The notes: generated by a model not told the origin, from the sequence alone. A DNA stretch of 64,000 bases from Bradyrhizobium archetypum (GCF_013114835.1 NZ_JAAVLW010000007.1:432100-496099), one strand, 5' to 3'. Shown: positions 51,529 to 60,888, counted from the stretch's first letter. Program-made: numbers and translations.

Positions 51529-51555
51529 AAAAAACCCCGGCCGAAAGACCGGGGT
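51529..51555 (-). terminator. Intrinsic terminator of lexA
   Basis: On the minus strand a 7-bp stem (ACCCCGG / CCGGGGT, loop of 8) is followed by six T residues, 39 bases after the lexA stop. Confidence 0.9.
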
Positions 51556-51593
51556 GGGATTTGCCGTCGCAGTCATGTGCGCAAACCGACGGA

Positions 51594-52295
51594 TCAATAC
51601 TTTCGGTACAGCCCGACCAGCTTGCCCTGAATCCGGACCCGGTTCGGCGGCAGGATGCGGACTTCGTAGGCGGCGTTGGCGGGCTCGAGTGCAATCGAGG
51701 CGCCGCGGCGGCGAAAGCGCTTCAGGGTGGCTTCCTCCTCGTCGATCAGCGCCACCACGATATCGCCGGTGTCGGCGGTCTCGTTGCGCTGGATCAGCGC
51801 CATGTCGCCGTCGAGAATGCCGGCTTCCACCATGGAATCGCCGCGCACCTCGAGCGCGTAATGTTCGCCGGAGCCCAGCATGTCCGGCGGCACGCTGATG
51901 GTGTGGCTGCGGGTCTGCAGCGCCTCGATCGGCGTACCGGCGGCGATCCGGCCCATCACCGGGACGGCGACCGCGCGATTGCCGTCATCCTCGGCAGCCG
52001 GCACGTTCACCTGGCGCCTGCCGAGCGCGCCCTCGATCACGCTCGGCGTGAAGCCGCGGCGGCCGTTGCCGGCGGCGGCGAGCTCCGGCAGCTTGATGAC
52101 TTCGATGGCGCGGGCGCGGTTAGGCAGGCGGCGGATAAAGCCGCGCTCCTCCAGTGCCGTGATGAGGCGATGGATTCCGGACTTCGAACGCAGGTCGAGC
52201 GCGTCTTTCATCTCGTCGAACGAGGGCGGCACACCGGCCTCTTTCAGCCGTTCATTGATGAAACGCAGAAGTTCGTACTGTTTGCGCGTAAGCAT
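51594..52295 (-). CDS. lexA: SOS regulator LexA
   Basis: 233 residues from the ATG at 52295; the frame extends upstream but that part lies in the leader. N-terminal winged helix (MLTRKQYELLRFINERLKEAGVPPSFDEMKDAL), self-cleavage site Ala119-Gly120 in GRIAAGTPIEA, nucleophile Ser154 in RGDSM, and general base Lys192 in TLKRF. All residues for RecA-stimulated autocleavage are intact. Its own promoter has a LexA box, and a pair of boxes lies before the micropeptide at 17276. Confidence 0.97.
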   Translation of the reverse strand: MLTRKQYELLRFINERLKEAGVPPSFDEMKDALDLRSKSGIHRLITALEERGFIRRLPNRARAIEVIKLPELAAAGNGRRGFTPSVIEGALGRRQVNVPAAEDDGNRAVAVPVMGRIAAGTPIEALQTRSHTISVPPDMLGSGEHYALEVRGDSMVEAGILDGDMALIQRNETADTGDIVVALIDEEEATLKRFRRRGASIALEPANAAYEVRILPPNRVRIQGKLVGLYRKY

Positions 52296-52407
52296 CGCGA
52301 GCAATCCCCCGGTTTTGGCGTCATCGTTTCGAATCTTCAGGGCCCAGATCGCGGGAAGTCCCAAACTGCCCGGACAGACACTACCAGTCGAAACAAATCA
52401 TGAACGG

Positions 52408-52436
52408 ACACTATATGTTCGATATGTGTTCCGCAA
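52408..52436 (-). promoter_or_regulatory. lexA promoter with embedded LexA box (52417-52431)
   Basis: On the minus strand -35 TTGCGG (52436-52431) and -10 TAGTGT (52413-52408) are spaced by 17 bases. The LexA box GTTC-GATATGT-GTTC (52417-52431) lies between them, so bound LexA would block polymerase: direct autoregulation. The start codon is about 110 bases downstream. Confidence 0.85.
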
Positions 52437-52503
52437 CCACTTAATTTCAGGTGAACGCATTACGGTTTCGACCCAAAGCGCCATTGAGGCGCTGTTCCCC
52501 GCG

Positions 52504-53715
52504 TTATTCCGGAAGCCGGAGCAGCTCGCAAGGCGATCCCCTGGCGGCCGCCGGCGCGAACGGTGGACGTATCACAAGCGCCTGTGCCGCAGCGAGATTT
52601 CCGAGCAGCGACGAGTCCTGGTGGTTCACCGGCAGGGCCAGCAGCGTGCCGTCCTTGCGCATCTCGAGACGGGCGCGCAGATAGTCTTCGCGCTGGTCGT
52701 TGGCGGCGAGGTCGCGCCCCAAGATGGCGCTCCGGCGCTGGTGGTGGACGTGGTCTCGACCCGATAAAGCGCGAATCAAGGGCACCAGAAACAGGAAGCC
52801 GCAGACATAAGAGGACACAGGATTGCCGGGTAGCCCGATCACCCGCATATCGCCGAGCCTTCCGTGCATCATCGGCTTGCCCGGCCGCATCGCGATCCGC
52901 CAGAACGCCATCGTGACGCCCTCGGCCTCCAGCGACCGTTTGACGAGGTCATGGTCGCCGACCGAGGCGCCGCCCATGGTGATCAGGACATCGGCATTGG
53001 TCTCGCGCGCGCGGCGGATGCCTTCCGTCGTTGCACCGACCGTGTCGGCGGCAATTCCGAGATCGACCACCTCGGCGCCCTCGGCATGCGCCAGCGCCCG
53101 CAATCCGTAACCGTTGGAATAGACAATCTGGCCGGGGCCGGGGATCGCGCCGGGCATCACCAGCTCGTCGCCGGTTGCCAGCATCGCGATTTTTGGGCGG
53201 CGGTGCACCGCAAGCTCGGGATAGTTCATGCCGGCAGCGAGCGACAGGTCGCGGTCGGTCAGGCGGCGCCCGCGCTTGAGCAGAACCTCGCCCTCGCGGA
53301 AATCGACGCCGGCGGGACGGATATGCCGCCCCGCAATCGCGGCTTCCGTGATGGTGATATGATCGCCGTCGATCGCGGTGTCTTCCTGGATGATGACGGC
53401 ATCCGCGCCATCGGGGATGACGCCGCCGGTGAAGATCCGCACCGCTTCGCCGCTGCCGACCTTCCGCTCGAACGGGCGGCCGGCGGCGACCTCGCCGATC
53501 ACCTTCAGCCGCGCGGAGCGATCGGCGGCGTCAGCGGCGCGCACCGCGTAGCCGTCCATTGCCGACATCGCCTGCGGCGGTTGCGTCCGCCGCGCGGCGA
53601 CGTCGCGCGCGAGGGTGCGATGATAGGTGGCATCAAGCGCCACCATTTCTTCGGGCAGGGGATCGGCGCCGCTGAGGATCGCGGACAATGCATCGGCGAC
53701 AGGCATCAAGTCCAC
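52504..53715 (-). CDS. moeA: Molybdopterin molybdenumtransferase
   Basis: 403 residues. MSAMDGYAVRA, IFTGGVIPDGADAVIIQED, the MPT-binding-like domain ATGDELV...GQIVYSNGYGLRAL, and MGGASVGDHDLVK...RPGKPMMHGR...GLPGNPVSSYV all fit MoeA. It inserts molybdate into adenylated molybdopterin. moaC lies 7 kb away on the same strand, so the molybdenum cofactor genes are spread across this region. It starts 12 bases after the HAD-phosphatase stop. Confidence 0.96.
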   Translation of the reverse strand: MDLMPVADALSAILSGADPLPEEMVALDATYHRTLARDVAARRTQPPQAMSAMDGYAVRAADAADRSARLKVIGEVAAGRPFERKVGSGEAVRIFTGGVIPDGADAVIIQEDTAIDGDHITITEAAIAGRHIRPAGVDFREGEVLLKRGRRLTDRDLSLAAGMNYPELAVHRRPKIAMLATGDELVMPGAIPGPGQIVYSNGYGLRALAHAEGAEVVDLGIAADTVGATTEGIRRARETNADVLITMGGASVGDHDLVKRSLEAEGVTMAFWRIAMRPGKPMMHGRLGDMRVIGLPGNPVSSYVCGFLFLVPLIRALSGRDHVHHQRRSAILGRDLAANDQREDYLRARLEMRKDGTLLALPVNHQDSSLLGNLAAAQALVIRPPFAPAAARGSPCELLRLPE

Positions 53716-53727
53716 GGGCAGACCTCC

Positions 53728-54354
53728 TCAAACTCCAAGTGCGGTCAGTGCCCTCGCCACGTCATCCGTCGATGTCACGTGGATGGCACGAAGGCCACGC
53801 GCCCGCGCGCCTTCGATATTTGCGGCCGAATCGTCGAAGAACAGGATCCGCGATGCCGGCACGCCGATGGATTTTATCACATGATCATAGGCTTCCGCGT
53901 CGGGTTTGCGCAAACCGATCGTCGAGGACAGGAATATCTCGCGGAAATGGCTGAGCACGTCCGCATAGGCTTGCGAGAAATGCGCAACGTGAGCCGGATT
54001 GGTATTGGAGAAGGCATAGAGCGGCATACGCTTTGCCGCGCTTGCCAATAGCGGCGCAATGCCGGGCATCTCGCCGGCGAAGATCGCGTTCCAGCCCTCC
54101 AGGAACTGCGCGTCGGTGATGCCGATGCCGAGCGACTGGCGCAAGTTCGCAAAGAAGGCCGCGTCGTCGATCCGGCCGGTCTCGTGATGTTTGAAACTGT
54201 CGTCGACGACAAAGCGGCCGGCAAGGTGGGCAGGCTCGCAGCCCGCATGCCCGGCCCAGCAGGTCATCACCTGATCGAAACTGATATCGAGCACGACACG
54301 GCCAAGGTCGAACAGCAACGCGTCGACGGAGTTGGGCGCTGGCGGCGAATTCAT
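53728..54354 (-). CDS. HAD-IA phosphatase (YihX-like)
   Basis: 208 residues. Motif I LLFDLGRVVLDI (nucleophile Asp), motif II YAFSNTN, motif III Lys in GLRKPDAEAY, motif IV FFDDSAANIEGAR. The DLGxV form, with Gly rather than Asp after Asp-Leu, resembles YihX-type sugar-phosphate phosphatases. Substrate not known. It is upstream of moeA in the same operon. Confidence 0.85.
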   Translation of the reverse strand: MNSPPAPNSVDALLFDLGRVVLDISFDQVMTCWAGHAGCEPAHLAGRFVVDDSFKHHETGRIDDAAFFANLRQSLGIGITDAQFLEGWNAIFAGEMPGIAPLLASAAKRMPLYAFSNTNPAHVAHFSQAYADVLSHFREIFLSSTIGLRKPDAEAYDHVIKSIGVPASRILFFDDSAANIEGARARGLRAIHVTSTDDVARALTALGV

Positions 54355-54479
54355 GGCAGTCGTTTACAAAACTGGACCAGCCCCGGCAACGGCCCGCAGT
54401 CGTCGTCGACGTCCAATCTGATGCTTAAGCCGGTCCGTGAGCTGTGCTAAGGCTTGGGCCAATTTCAGGGAGTAGTCGC

Positions 54480-54782
54480 ATGCAAGCCGTTGGCAGAATC
54501 CTGGGCGCCGTCGCCATGATCGCATTATTGGCCGGACCCGCTGTGGCCCAAAAAGGTCCCGCCAGATACGGTGAAACCGACAAGGACAAGACGCCGTCCG
54601 AAAAAGCGGCTGAGCGGGAGGCTGAACGGGCCTACCAGCGGTCGCTCGGTAACATCCCCGAACAGCAGAAGAGTTCCGACCCCTGGGGAACGATGCGCGG
54701 CGACAGCCCGACGCCGAAAGCCGCCGCCAAGGCCTCGCCGGCCAAGCCCAAGGCCAAATCCGCCGAGGGCGCTGCAAAATAG
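54480..54782 (+). CDS. Small secreted Lys/Ala-rich protein, unknown function
   Basis: 100 residues from the ATG at 54480 (GGGAG upstream). Signal peptide MQAVGRILGAVAMIALLAGPAVAQ, then a charged central helix (DKTPSEKAAEREAERAYQRSLGNI) and a Lys/Ala/Pro tail (KAAAKASPAKPKAKSAEG). A low-complexity periplasmic protein, perhaps binding acidic polymers. No known family. Divergent from the HAD gene; the 214 bases to the next gene hold nothing recognisable. Confidence 0.7.
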   Translation: MQAVGRILGAVAMIALLAGPAVAQKGPARYGETDKDKTPSEKAAEREAERAYQRSLGNIPEQQKSSDPWGTMRGDSPTPKAAAKASPAKPKAKSAEGAAK

Positions 54783-54996
54783 ACGGCACCTCCCTGTGCC
54801 GGGCCGGGACCATGGCATCTCCGTGATGTGCGGGTATGACACGGCTCATTTCGGAGCCGATAAGGCCTTCTGATCGGCATTGCCGCGGGACCGGCGTGCC
54901 TTGATCCGACCAAAAAGCCATTGTGAGTTGGCTGGGCCGGGACAGGGGCGCCGATTCATGGGGATCGCTGGCGTCCGTCAGCGAAAAGGGACGCCA

Positions 54997-56331
54997 ATGC
55001 GCAGGAATTTTGCCTTTCTTCTCGGCACGGTGACGGGCGCGTGTCTGACCGCTGCTGTGATAGGGCCGCAGGGCGCGCATCTGGTGGCGGCGGCCAAGGC
55101 CGCGGCCCGTTCCGACACCTACACCCAGCTCAATTTGTTCGGCACCGTGTTCGAGCGGATCAAGACCAGCTACGTCGAAAAGCCCGACGATTCCAAGCTG
55201 ATGGAAGGCGCCATCAACGGCATGATCTCCGCGCTCGATCCTCATTCGCGTTACATGAATGAGAAGGGCTGGAGCGACATGCAGGAGACCACCCATGGCG
55301 AGTTCGGTGGGCTCGGCATCGAGGTCACGATGGAAGACGGCCTGGTCAAGGTGGTCACGCCGATCGACGATACGCCCGCGGCAAAGGCCGGCATCCTGTC
55401 GGGCGACGTGATCACCCAGATCGATGACGAGGTGATCCAGGGCATGAGCCTCGAGCAGGCGGTGAGCCGGATGAAGGGCCCCGCCAACAGCAAGATCAGG
55501 CTGAAGGTGATGCGCAAGGGGGCTGCCGCGCCGATCGATGTTGCCATCATGCGCGAGATCATCCGGGTGCGGCCGGTCCGCTTCAAGGCTGAAGGGGGCG
55601 ACATCGGCTATATCAGGATCACCCGCTTCAACGAGCAGACCACCGACGGCCTGAAGAAGGCGATTGCAAGCATCTCAAAGGAAATTCCGCCGGAAAAACT
55701 TGCGGGCTATGTCGTCGACCTCCGCAACAATCCCGGCGGCTTGCTCGATCAGGCCGTATCCGTGTCGAGCGCCTTCATGAATCGGGGCGAAGTGGTCTCG
55801 ACGCGCGGCCGCACCGCGGAAGAAACCCAGCGTTTCAGCGCGCGCGGCGGCGATATCACCAAAGGCAAGCCGCTGGTCGTGCTGATCAATGGCGGCTCAG
55901 CTTCGGCTTCCGAGATCGTGGCGGGCGCGCTTCGCGACCACAAGCGCGCCACCCTGATCGGCACGCGCACTTTCGGCAAGGGCTCGGTGCAGACCATCAT
56001 TCCGCTGGGGCAGGGCAACGGCGCGCTGGCGCTGACCACGGCGCGTTATTTCACGCCGTCGGGACGCTCGATCCAGGCCCAGGGCATCGCGCCAGATGTC
56101 GAAGTGCTGCAGGAGGTGCCGGACGAGTTCAAGGGCCGCGCCGAACTGAAGGGCGAAGCCTCTATGCGCGGTCACTTGGCGGCCGATGGCGCCGAGCAGA
56201 CCGGCTCGCAGGCCTACGTCCCGCCCAACGAAAAGGACGACAAGGCGTTGAACGCCGCCTTCAATCTGCTGCGTGGCGTCACCGTGAATGCGAACGGCCC
56301 GGCGATGGCCAAGCGTGCGGTGCCGAACTGA
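54997..56331 (+). CDS. C-terminal processing protease, S41 family (CtpA)
   Basis: 444 residues from the ATG at 54997 (AAGGG upstream); an in-frame ATG at 54958 is less likely. N-terminal signal/anchor (residues 4-28), PDZ domain about 100-185 (GEFGGLGIEVTMEDGLVKVV), protease core with YVVDLRNNPGGLL, Ser303 in GGSASASEIVAGAL, and Lys328 in TFGKGSVQ. It cleaves periplasmic proteins at their C-termini. The C-terminal 60 residues are a flexible tail. It stands alone. Confidence 0.94.
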   Translation: MRRNFAFLLGTVTGACLTAAVIGPQGAHLVAAAKAAARSDTYTQLNLFGTVFERIKTSYVEKPDDSKLMEGAINGMISALDPHSRYMNEKGWSDMQETTHGEFGGLGIEVTMEDGLVKVVTPIDDTPAAKAGILSGDVITQIDDEVIQGMSLEQAVSRMKGPANSKIRLKVMRKGAAAPIDVAIMREIIRVRPVRFKAEGGDIGYIRITRFNEQTTDGLKKAIASISKEIPPEKLAGYVVDLRNNPGGLLDQAVSVSSAFMNRGEVVSTRGRTAEETQRFSARGGDITKGKPLVVLINGGSASASEIVAGALRDHKRATLIGTRTFGKGSVQTIIPLGQGNGALALTTARYFTPSGRSIQAQGIAPDVEVLQEVPDEFKGRAELKGEASMRGHLAADGAEQTGSQAYVPPNEKDDKALNAAFNLLRGVTVNANGPAMAKRAVPN

Positions 56332-56677
56332 CGGCAGCCGGGCGCTGTTGACGCTATCGGAATTCGAACTCTCCGCGTCATTGGTGCGCGAAGCGGACCG
56401 GTCGCCGTAGCTCAACGAGCGAAGGCGGAAGCAATCCGTCTCTCTGTTCATGCGCAGGAGAAGCGCATGGCCTCGTCGCTGCCGCTGCCCGTACCGACGT
56501 GATGCAGATGCCCTTTGGCAGTACACCGTAAGGCCGGGACACAAATCTCGAAAACAACCCCATGCAAAGTAGAATGGGTGTCCTTTTTTGAAACTCCGTC
56601 GCCAACCGGCCGTAGCTCGCGCGCGAGATCTTTCACCAGGCCGGTTCCCGCTCCATGCGTGTTCAAACGGAGTAGTC
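56332..56677. other. Intergenic region without recognised gene
   Basis: 346 bases between ctpA and the next gene. A weak stem CCCAT / ATGGG near 56562-56581 is followed after a few bases by six T (56583-56588), possibly a poor terminator for ctpA. No ORF, repeat or RNA gene is recognised. Confidence 0.4.
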
Positions 56678-57451
56678 ATGTCGAGAAAATGGACTTCGCT
56701 GACCCTGATTCTGTTCCTCGGTTCAGGTGGAACGCTGCAGGCAGAACCGCTCGATTCACCAGGCGTCGTGTATATCGACGGAAAGCCGTGCAATCGCGCG
56801 TGCCAGTCCTACATGGACTGGTCTTACCGGATGTTGTCCGCCCGGCGCCACGAGGAAGGCGAGACCAGTGTCGCGGTACCGGCCGAGGCGGAAACAGATC
56901 GGGTCGAGCCCGTGGCCCGCCCGCGTGTGGCAAGGCATGCCGCGCCGGTTTCCCGTACCGCGCCGCACGCCGGCAAGGCGGCGTCGAATGGCAGGACGAC
57001 CGGCAACAAGGCGCCAAACAGCAAAAAGATCGCCGCCGCCAATGCCGCGCCTCAAACACCGATGAAAGAAATTCCGGCGGTCGCGGCGGCTCTGCCTCCG
57101 CCCAGCGAGATTGGAAAGACCGCATCCGCATCGTCCGATGATCAGGACAATCTGGTCGCGCTCGTGCTGGCTCGCCCCGAGATCAATTCATTGTCCGACC
57201 TGAACAACAAGAACATCGCGATCACCGAGAAGCAATCCGCCTCGAGTGGACGCGTCAGCGCAGCGCTGATGGCGGCGGGAGCCGCCGAAGTCCAGTTCAG
57301 TGAGGTGAAAACCAGCGCGATCGATCGCTTGATGAGCGGCGAAGTCGCGGCCGCGGTCCTGCTTGCCTCGCGCGAAGCAGCCGATCTATTTCCCGAGCTC
57401 GCGGGATTCCGGACTTTCCGGGTGCCGCTCACGCAGAAGGCGCGGCTCTAA
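56678..57451 (+). CDS. Secreted protein with a partial periplasmic-binding-like C-terminus
   Basis: 257 residues from the ATG at 56678 (GGAG upstream). Signal peptide ending LQAE. The mature N-terminus has VVYIDGKPCNRACQSYMDWSYRML with two Cys, then a long Ala/Pro/Lys/Arg-rich linker (about 60-150). The C-terminal 100 residues (LARPEINSLSDLNNKNIAITEKQSASSGRVSAALMAAGAAEVQFSEVKTSAIDRLMSGEVAAAVLLA) resemble half of a type-2 periplasmic binding domain as in TAXI or phosphonate-binding proteins. Only one lobe is present, so it may bind a partner rather than transport a solute. Function unknown. Confidence 0.65.
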   Translation: MSRKWTSLTLILFLGSGGTLQAEPLDSPGVVYIDGKPCNRACQSYMDWSYRMLSARRHEEGETSVAVPAEAETDRVEPVARPRVARHAAPVSRTAPHAGKAASNGRTTGNKAPNSKKIAAANAAPQTPMKEIPAVAAALPPPSEIGKTASASSDDQDNLVALVLARPEINSLSDLNNKNIAITEKQSASSGRVSAALMAAGAAEVQFSEVKTSAIDRLMSGEVAAAVLLASREAADLFPELAGFRTFRVPLTQKARL

Positions 57452-57494
57452 CTTAATGTCGCACGAAGCGTAACCGGATGTCGCTTGGCTCACG

Positions 57495-60227
57495 CTACGC
57501 CGTCCGCACCACCGGCTTGCGCCGGCGCGGGCGGTTTGTGCGCGCCGCATGCGGATGTCCCCGATCCACCAGCAACAGCGGCCTGATTTCTGCCGCAGGC
57601 TTCGGTGGGCTGAACAAATAGCCCTGGATTTCCGAACAGCCGAGTTCGCACAGCAACTCGCGCTGCTGCTCGGTCTCGACGCCTTCGGCCGTCGTCGTCA
57701 TGTGGCGTTCGGCGGCGATGTTCACCACCGCTTCCACGATGCAGGATGAGCCTTCCGCCTCGGCGATATCGGTGACGAAGCAGCGGTCGATCTTGATCTT
57801 GTCGAACGGGAAGCGCTGCAGGTAGCTCAGCGAGGAATATCCGGTGCCGAAATCGTCGAGCGCAATGCGGACCCCGATGGCGCGAAGATCGTGGAGCACG
57901 GCGAGCGCCGCCTCGTCGTCGCGGATCAGAACGGCCTCGGTGATCTCGAGCTCCAGCCGGCTCGCCGCAAGGCCGGATGCGGCGAGCGCCGCCATCACCT
58001 TCAGCGCCAGCGTGCCGCTCCTGAATTGAATCGGCGAGACGTTGACCGCGAGCCTGATGTTGTCGGGCCAGGTCGCCGCTTCCCGGCAGGCCGTGGTCAG
58101 CACCCACTCGCCGAGCTGGTTGATCAGGCCGGTGTCCTCGGCGAGCGGCACGAACTCGGCAGGCGAAATCATGCCGCGCTGCGGATGGCGCCAGCGCACC
58201 AGCGCCTCGCAGCCGGTGATCGCATTGGTCTGCAGGCTGAGGCAGGGCTGGTAGTGGACTTCGAAGCCGCCGTCGACGAGCGCCTGACGCAGGTCCATTT
58301 CCAGGCTGCGGCGGGCGCGGACCTCGGCCTCCATGTCCGGTTCGAAGAAGCGATAGGTGCGGCGGCCGGCGGCCTTGGCCGCGTACATCGCCAGATCCGC
58401 GTTCTTCAGGATCTGGTCGATATCGGAGCCGTCCTGCGGCGCCAGCGCGATGCCGATGCTGGCGTCGGTGGTCAATTGGTGACCGAGGCATTGATAGGGC
58501 GAGCGGATCGCCATGAAGATGCGGCTGACGAGCTTCATCACGTCGTCGGTATCTTCGATCCCGGTCTGCACAATCGCGAACTCGTCACCGCCGAGCCGGG
58601 CTACGAAATCACCCTTGCGTGCGCAGGCGGCGAGGCTGGCGGCGACCGATTTCAGGAGCTCGTCGCCGATGATGTGGCCAAGCGAATCGTTGACGCTCTT
58701 GAATTCATCGATGTCGATATAGAGCACAGCCAGTTGCCGGTTCGGCGCAAGATAAGACAATTCGCGCTTGAGCCGTTCGTGGAACAGCGTGCGGTTCGGC
58801 AGGTCGGTCAGCGCATCGTAATGGGCGAGGTGGGTGATGCGCTCCTCGGCGCGCCGGCGCTCGGTGATGTCTTCATGGGTCGCAAGCCATCCGCCGTCCG
58901 GCACCGGCTCATTGACTACCTGGATCGAGCGCCCATCCGGCGTCGATATGACCATGATGTTACGGTGCGCAACGTCGCGCAGCACCACCTCGACGTAATG
59001 ATCGACGTCTCCGACGAACGAGCCGGTCTCCTTGCGGTGCGCGATCACCTCGCGAAAACTGCAGCCCGGTTTTACAACGTCGGCCGACAGCCCGTACATT
59101 TCGACATACCGCTTGTTGCAGATGATGAGCTTCTGCTTTGCATCGAACAGCAGAAGCCCCTGCGTCATGTTGTTGACGGCGGTGTCGAGACGCTGCTTTT
59201 CAAGCGTCAGCCGCTGCTTGGACGCGCGGTGCTGATAGGAAAGCTTGCGGACGACGAGGAAGAGCAGGGCGCCGATCGCCAGCACGGAAAGTCCGGTGAC
59301 CGCGATCAGAATTCCGATCTGCTCGCGCCAATCGGCCAGCGCGCCGGCGGTCGTGGTCGAAGCGACAATTACGATCGGAAAATTCGTCAGCGCGTGGGAG
59401 GCGATCAGCCGGTCCTCGCCGTCGATCGGGCTGGTGAGGCGCGATGTGGTGCGGGGGGCCTCGAAGACCCGCCGCTGGGCGGCCGGGCCGGACCTGAAGT
59501 TCCTGCCGACCAGCTCCGCGATGTGCGGATAACGGGCCAGCAGCGTGCCGTCGCTGTGGTGCATGGCGATGGAGGCGCCGGGTCCGAGCGCGATGGTGGC
59601 GAAGAATTTTTCAAAATTGGCGGGTTCGATGCCGCGGCCGATGGTGCCGAGGAATTCGCCGTTCGGCCCGGTAATTTTGCGTGCGATCACCGTGGTCCAG
59701 ACGCCAGTGATGCGGCTGTAGACCGGTTCGACCAGCATTTCCGGCGATTGCGGGTTAGACTTGAAGGTTCTGAAGAAGGCGCGGTCCGCCGAGTTGATCG
59801 CTGGCACCGGCCAGGCGGCCGATGCATTGATCAGATTGCCGTCGGCATCGAAGACGTTGATGCCGCCGACATAGGACAGCGCTTCGAGCTTGGATTTCAG
59901 CAGCAAATGGATGTCATGGCCGGACATCCGCCGCTTGTAGGTTTCGGGCGTCGCGATACCGCTGGCGCGCATGAACGCGATCAGGTCTTTCTGGACGACC
60001 TGAAAGTCTTCGAGCTGCTGGTCGAAATGGCGGGCGAGCAGCAACACCGTGTTTTCCAGCTCGCGTTCGCTGTTGCGCAGCGCGCGTTCGCGGAAATTGC
60101 TGGCCATGACAGTTGCGCCGATCGCGATGGCTGCGATCAGGAGCATGCCGCCGAGACTCAACCAGCGGATCGGGCCGCCGCGGAAGGCGGACACAAATCT
60201 CAATGAAGCGGTACCGGTTGAAGCCAT
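57495..60227 (-). CDS. Membrane PDC/CACHE-PAS-GGDEF-EAL cyclic-di-GMP enzyme
   Basis: 910 residues from the ATG at 60227; no strong ribosome site is seen, and the frame upstream does not look coding. Transmembrane helices at about 22-42 and 304-327 enclose a periplasmic PDC/CACHE-type sensor. A PAS domain (about 350-470) and ITERRRAEERI helix follow. The GGDEF domain has an intact RLGGDEFAI motif; the EAL domain has CEALVRWRHP, NVSPIQF, LEITEAVL and DDFGTGYSS. Both enzymatic motifs look complete, so it may both make and degrade c-di-GMP. The tail after EAL is Arg/Pro-rich. Confidence 0.92.
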   Translation of the reverse strand: MASTGTASLRFVSAFRGGPIRWLSLGGMLLIAAIAIGATVMASNFRERALRNSERELENTVLLLARHFDQQLEDFQVVQKDLIAFMRASGIATPETYKRRMSGHDIHLLLKSKLEALSYVGGINVFDADGNLINASAAWPVPAINSADRAFFRTFKSNPQSPEMLVEPVYSRITGVWTTVIARKITGPNGEFLGTIGRGIEPANFEKFFATIALGPGASIAMHHSDGTLLARYPHIAELVGRNFRSGPAAQRRVFEAPRTTSRLTSPIDGEDRLIASHALTNFPIVIVASTTTAGALADWREQIGILIAVTGLSVLAIGALLFLVVRKLSYQHRASKQRLTLEKQRLDTAVNNMTQGLLLFDAKQKLIICNKRYVEMYGLSADVVKPGCSFREVIAHRKETGSFVGDVDHYVEVVLRDVAHRNIMVISTPDGRSIQVVNEPVPDGGWLATHEDITERRRAEERITHLAHYDALTDLPNRTLFHERLKRELSYLAPNRQLAVLYIDIDEFKSVNDSLGHIIGDELLKSVAASLAACARKGDFVARLGGDEFAIVQTGIEDTDDVMKLVSRIFMAIRSPYQCLGHQLTTDASIGIALAPQDGSDIDQILKNADLAMYAAKAAGRRTYRFFEPDMEAEVRARRSLEMDLRQALVDGGFEVHYQPCLSLQTNAITGCEALVRWRHPQRGMISPAEFVPLAEDTGLINQLGEWVLTTACREAATWPDNIRLAVNVSPIQFRSGTLALKVMAALAASGLAASRLELEITEAVLIRDDEAALAVLHDLRAIGVRIALDDFGTGYSSLSYLQRFPFDKIKIDRCFVTDIAEAEGSSCIVEAVVNIAAERHMTTTAEGVETEQQRELLCELGCSEIQGYLFSPPKPAAEIRPLLLVDRGHPHAARTNRPRRRKPVVRTA

Positions 60228-60502
60228 TGAACGCAATCGCTGCCGAGAATGAACTTCCGGAAGCGGAGTTCTGCCAACCCCCGGCCCATGGCTTCGATAC
60301 CGCGCCGAGATGGAGTTGCCGTTAGGAAGTCTGGTTAATGAAACGTTAGCCGGGTGGTGCGAGGTTCCACCAGCAACCCAGGGAAGCATGCTTGACGATG
60401 GAACCGGCAAGGCAGCGCCGGACAAGGAAGCGGCGGATCGTGGCGGTCCGCCGATCGATGCCTGAGTTTAGGCTAACGAGCTTGGCAAAGAGGGGGCCGC
60501 CG

Positions 60503-60784
60503 TCACCGCAGGGATGTCCGAGATCGATGCGTGCGCTTTTTTGCGACGACACCGCGTGCGGCCGAACCGTCCGGAACGGCGTAGCCCTGGCTGAACCGCC
60601 GCGGATCGGTATATGGATTGCCCGGACCCTTGTTCTGGCAATTGGCGTTCGGATAGAAAAATGCGCAATAGCCGGGTTCAGAGATCACTTGCTGCGCCAT
60701 CGCAGGTGTCATCGCAGTTGCCATGGCAAGTGCCGAAATCACCGCCAAGGCAGCCGCCGTACCGACGAGCCTGGAAATCGACAT
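60503..60784 (-). CDS. Small secreted protein with PGYCAFFYPNANC motif, unknown function
   Basis: 93 residues from the ATG at 60784, with AAGGAGG upstream. Signal peptide to about residue 30 (AMAQ). The mature part has EPGYCAFFYPNANCQNKGPGNPYTDPRRF, two Cys and a basic C-terminus (KKRTHRSRTSLR). The Tyr/Pro/Asn-rich core is reminiscent of the DUF3551 proteins but with fewer Cys. Same strand as moaC, 104 bases downstream. The 275 bases to the GGDEF gene hold nothing else recognised. Confidence 0.7.
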   Translation of the reverse strand: MSISRLVGTAAALAVISALAMATAMTPAMAQQVISEPGYCAFFYPNANCQNKGPGNPYTDPRRFSQGYAVPDGSAARGVVAKKRTHRSRTSLR

Positions 60785-60888
60785 CGGAATTCCTCCTTGT
60801 GAAGGTCCCGATGAAACAACCCCGCCGGCCGCCGGTGCATTCCTATTGCGCCGGTCACACGCGCGTGACGATGGCGACACTCGCCGGC

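Noticed and set aside
51424..51630. Short plus-strand reading frame between the MCDYSL gene and lexA
   Set aside because: It runs through the lexA terminator and into lexA antisense; no sign of a real protein.
56332..56677. tRNA or other RNA gene in the interval after ctpA
   Set aside because: TTCGAAC-like sequence occurs near 56360, but no cloverleaf arms can be formed around it.
57891..60206. Long open frame (771 codons) on the plus strand opposite the GGDEF-EAL gene
   Set aside because: Antisense frame typical of GC-rich DNA; its His/Arg/Gly-rich product has no domain, whereas the minus strand encodes intact motifs.
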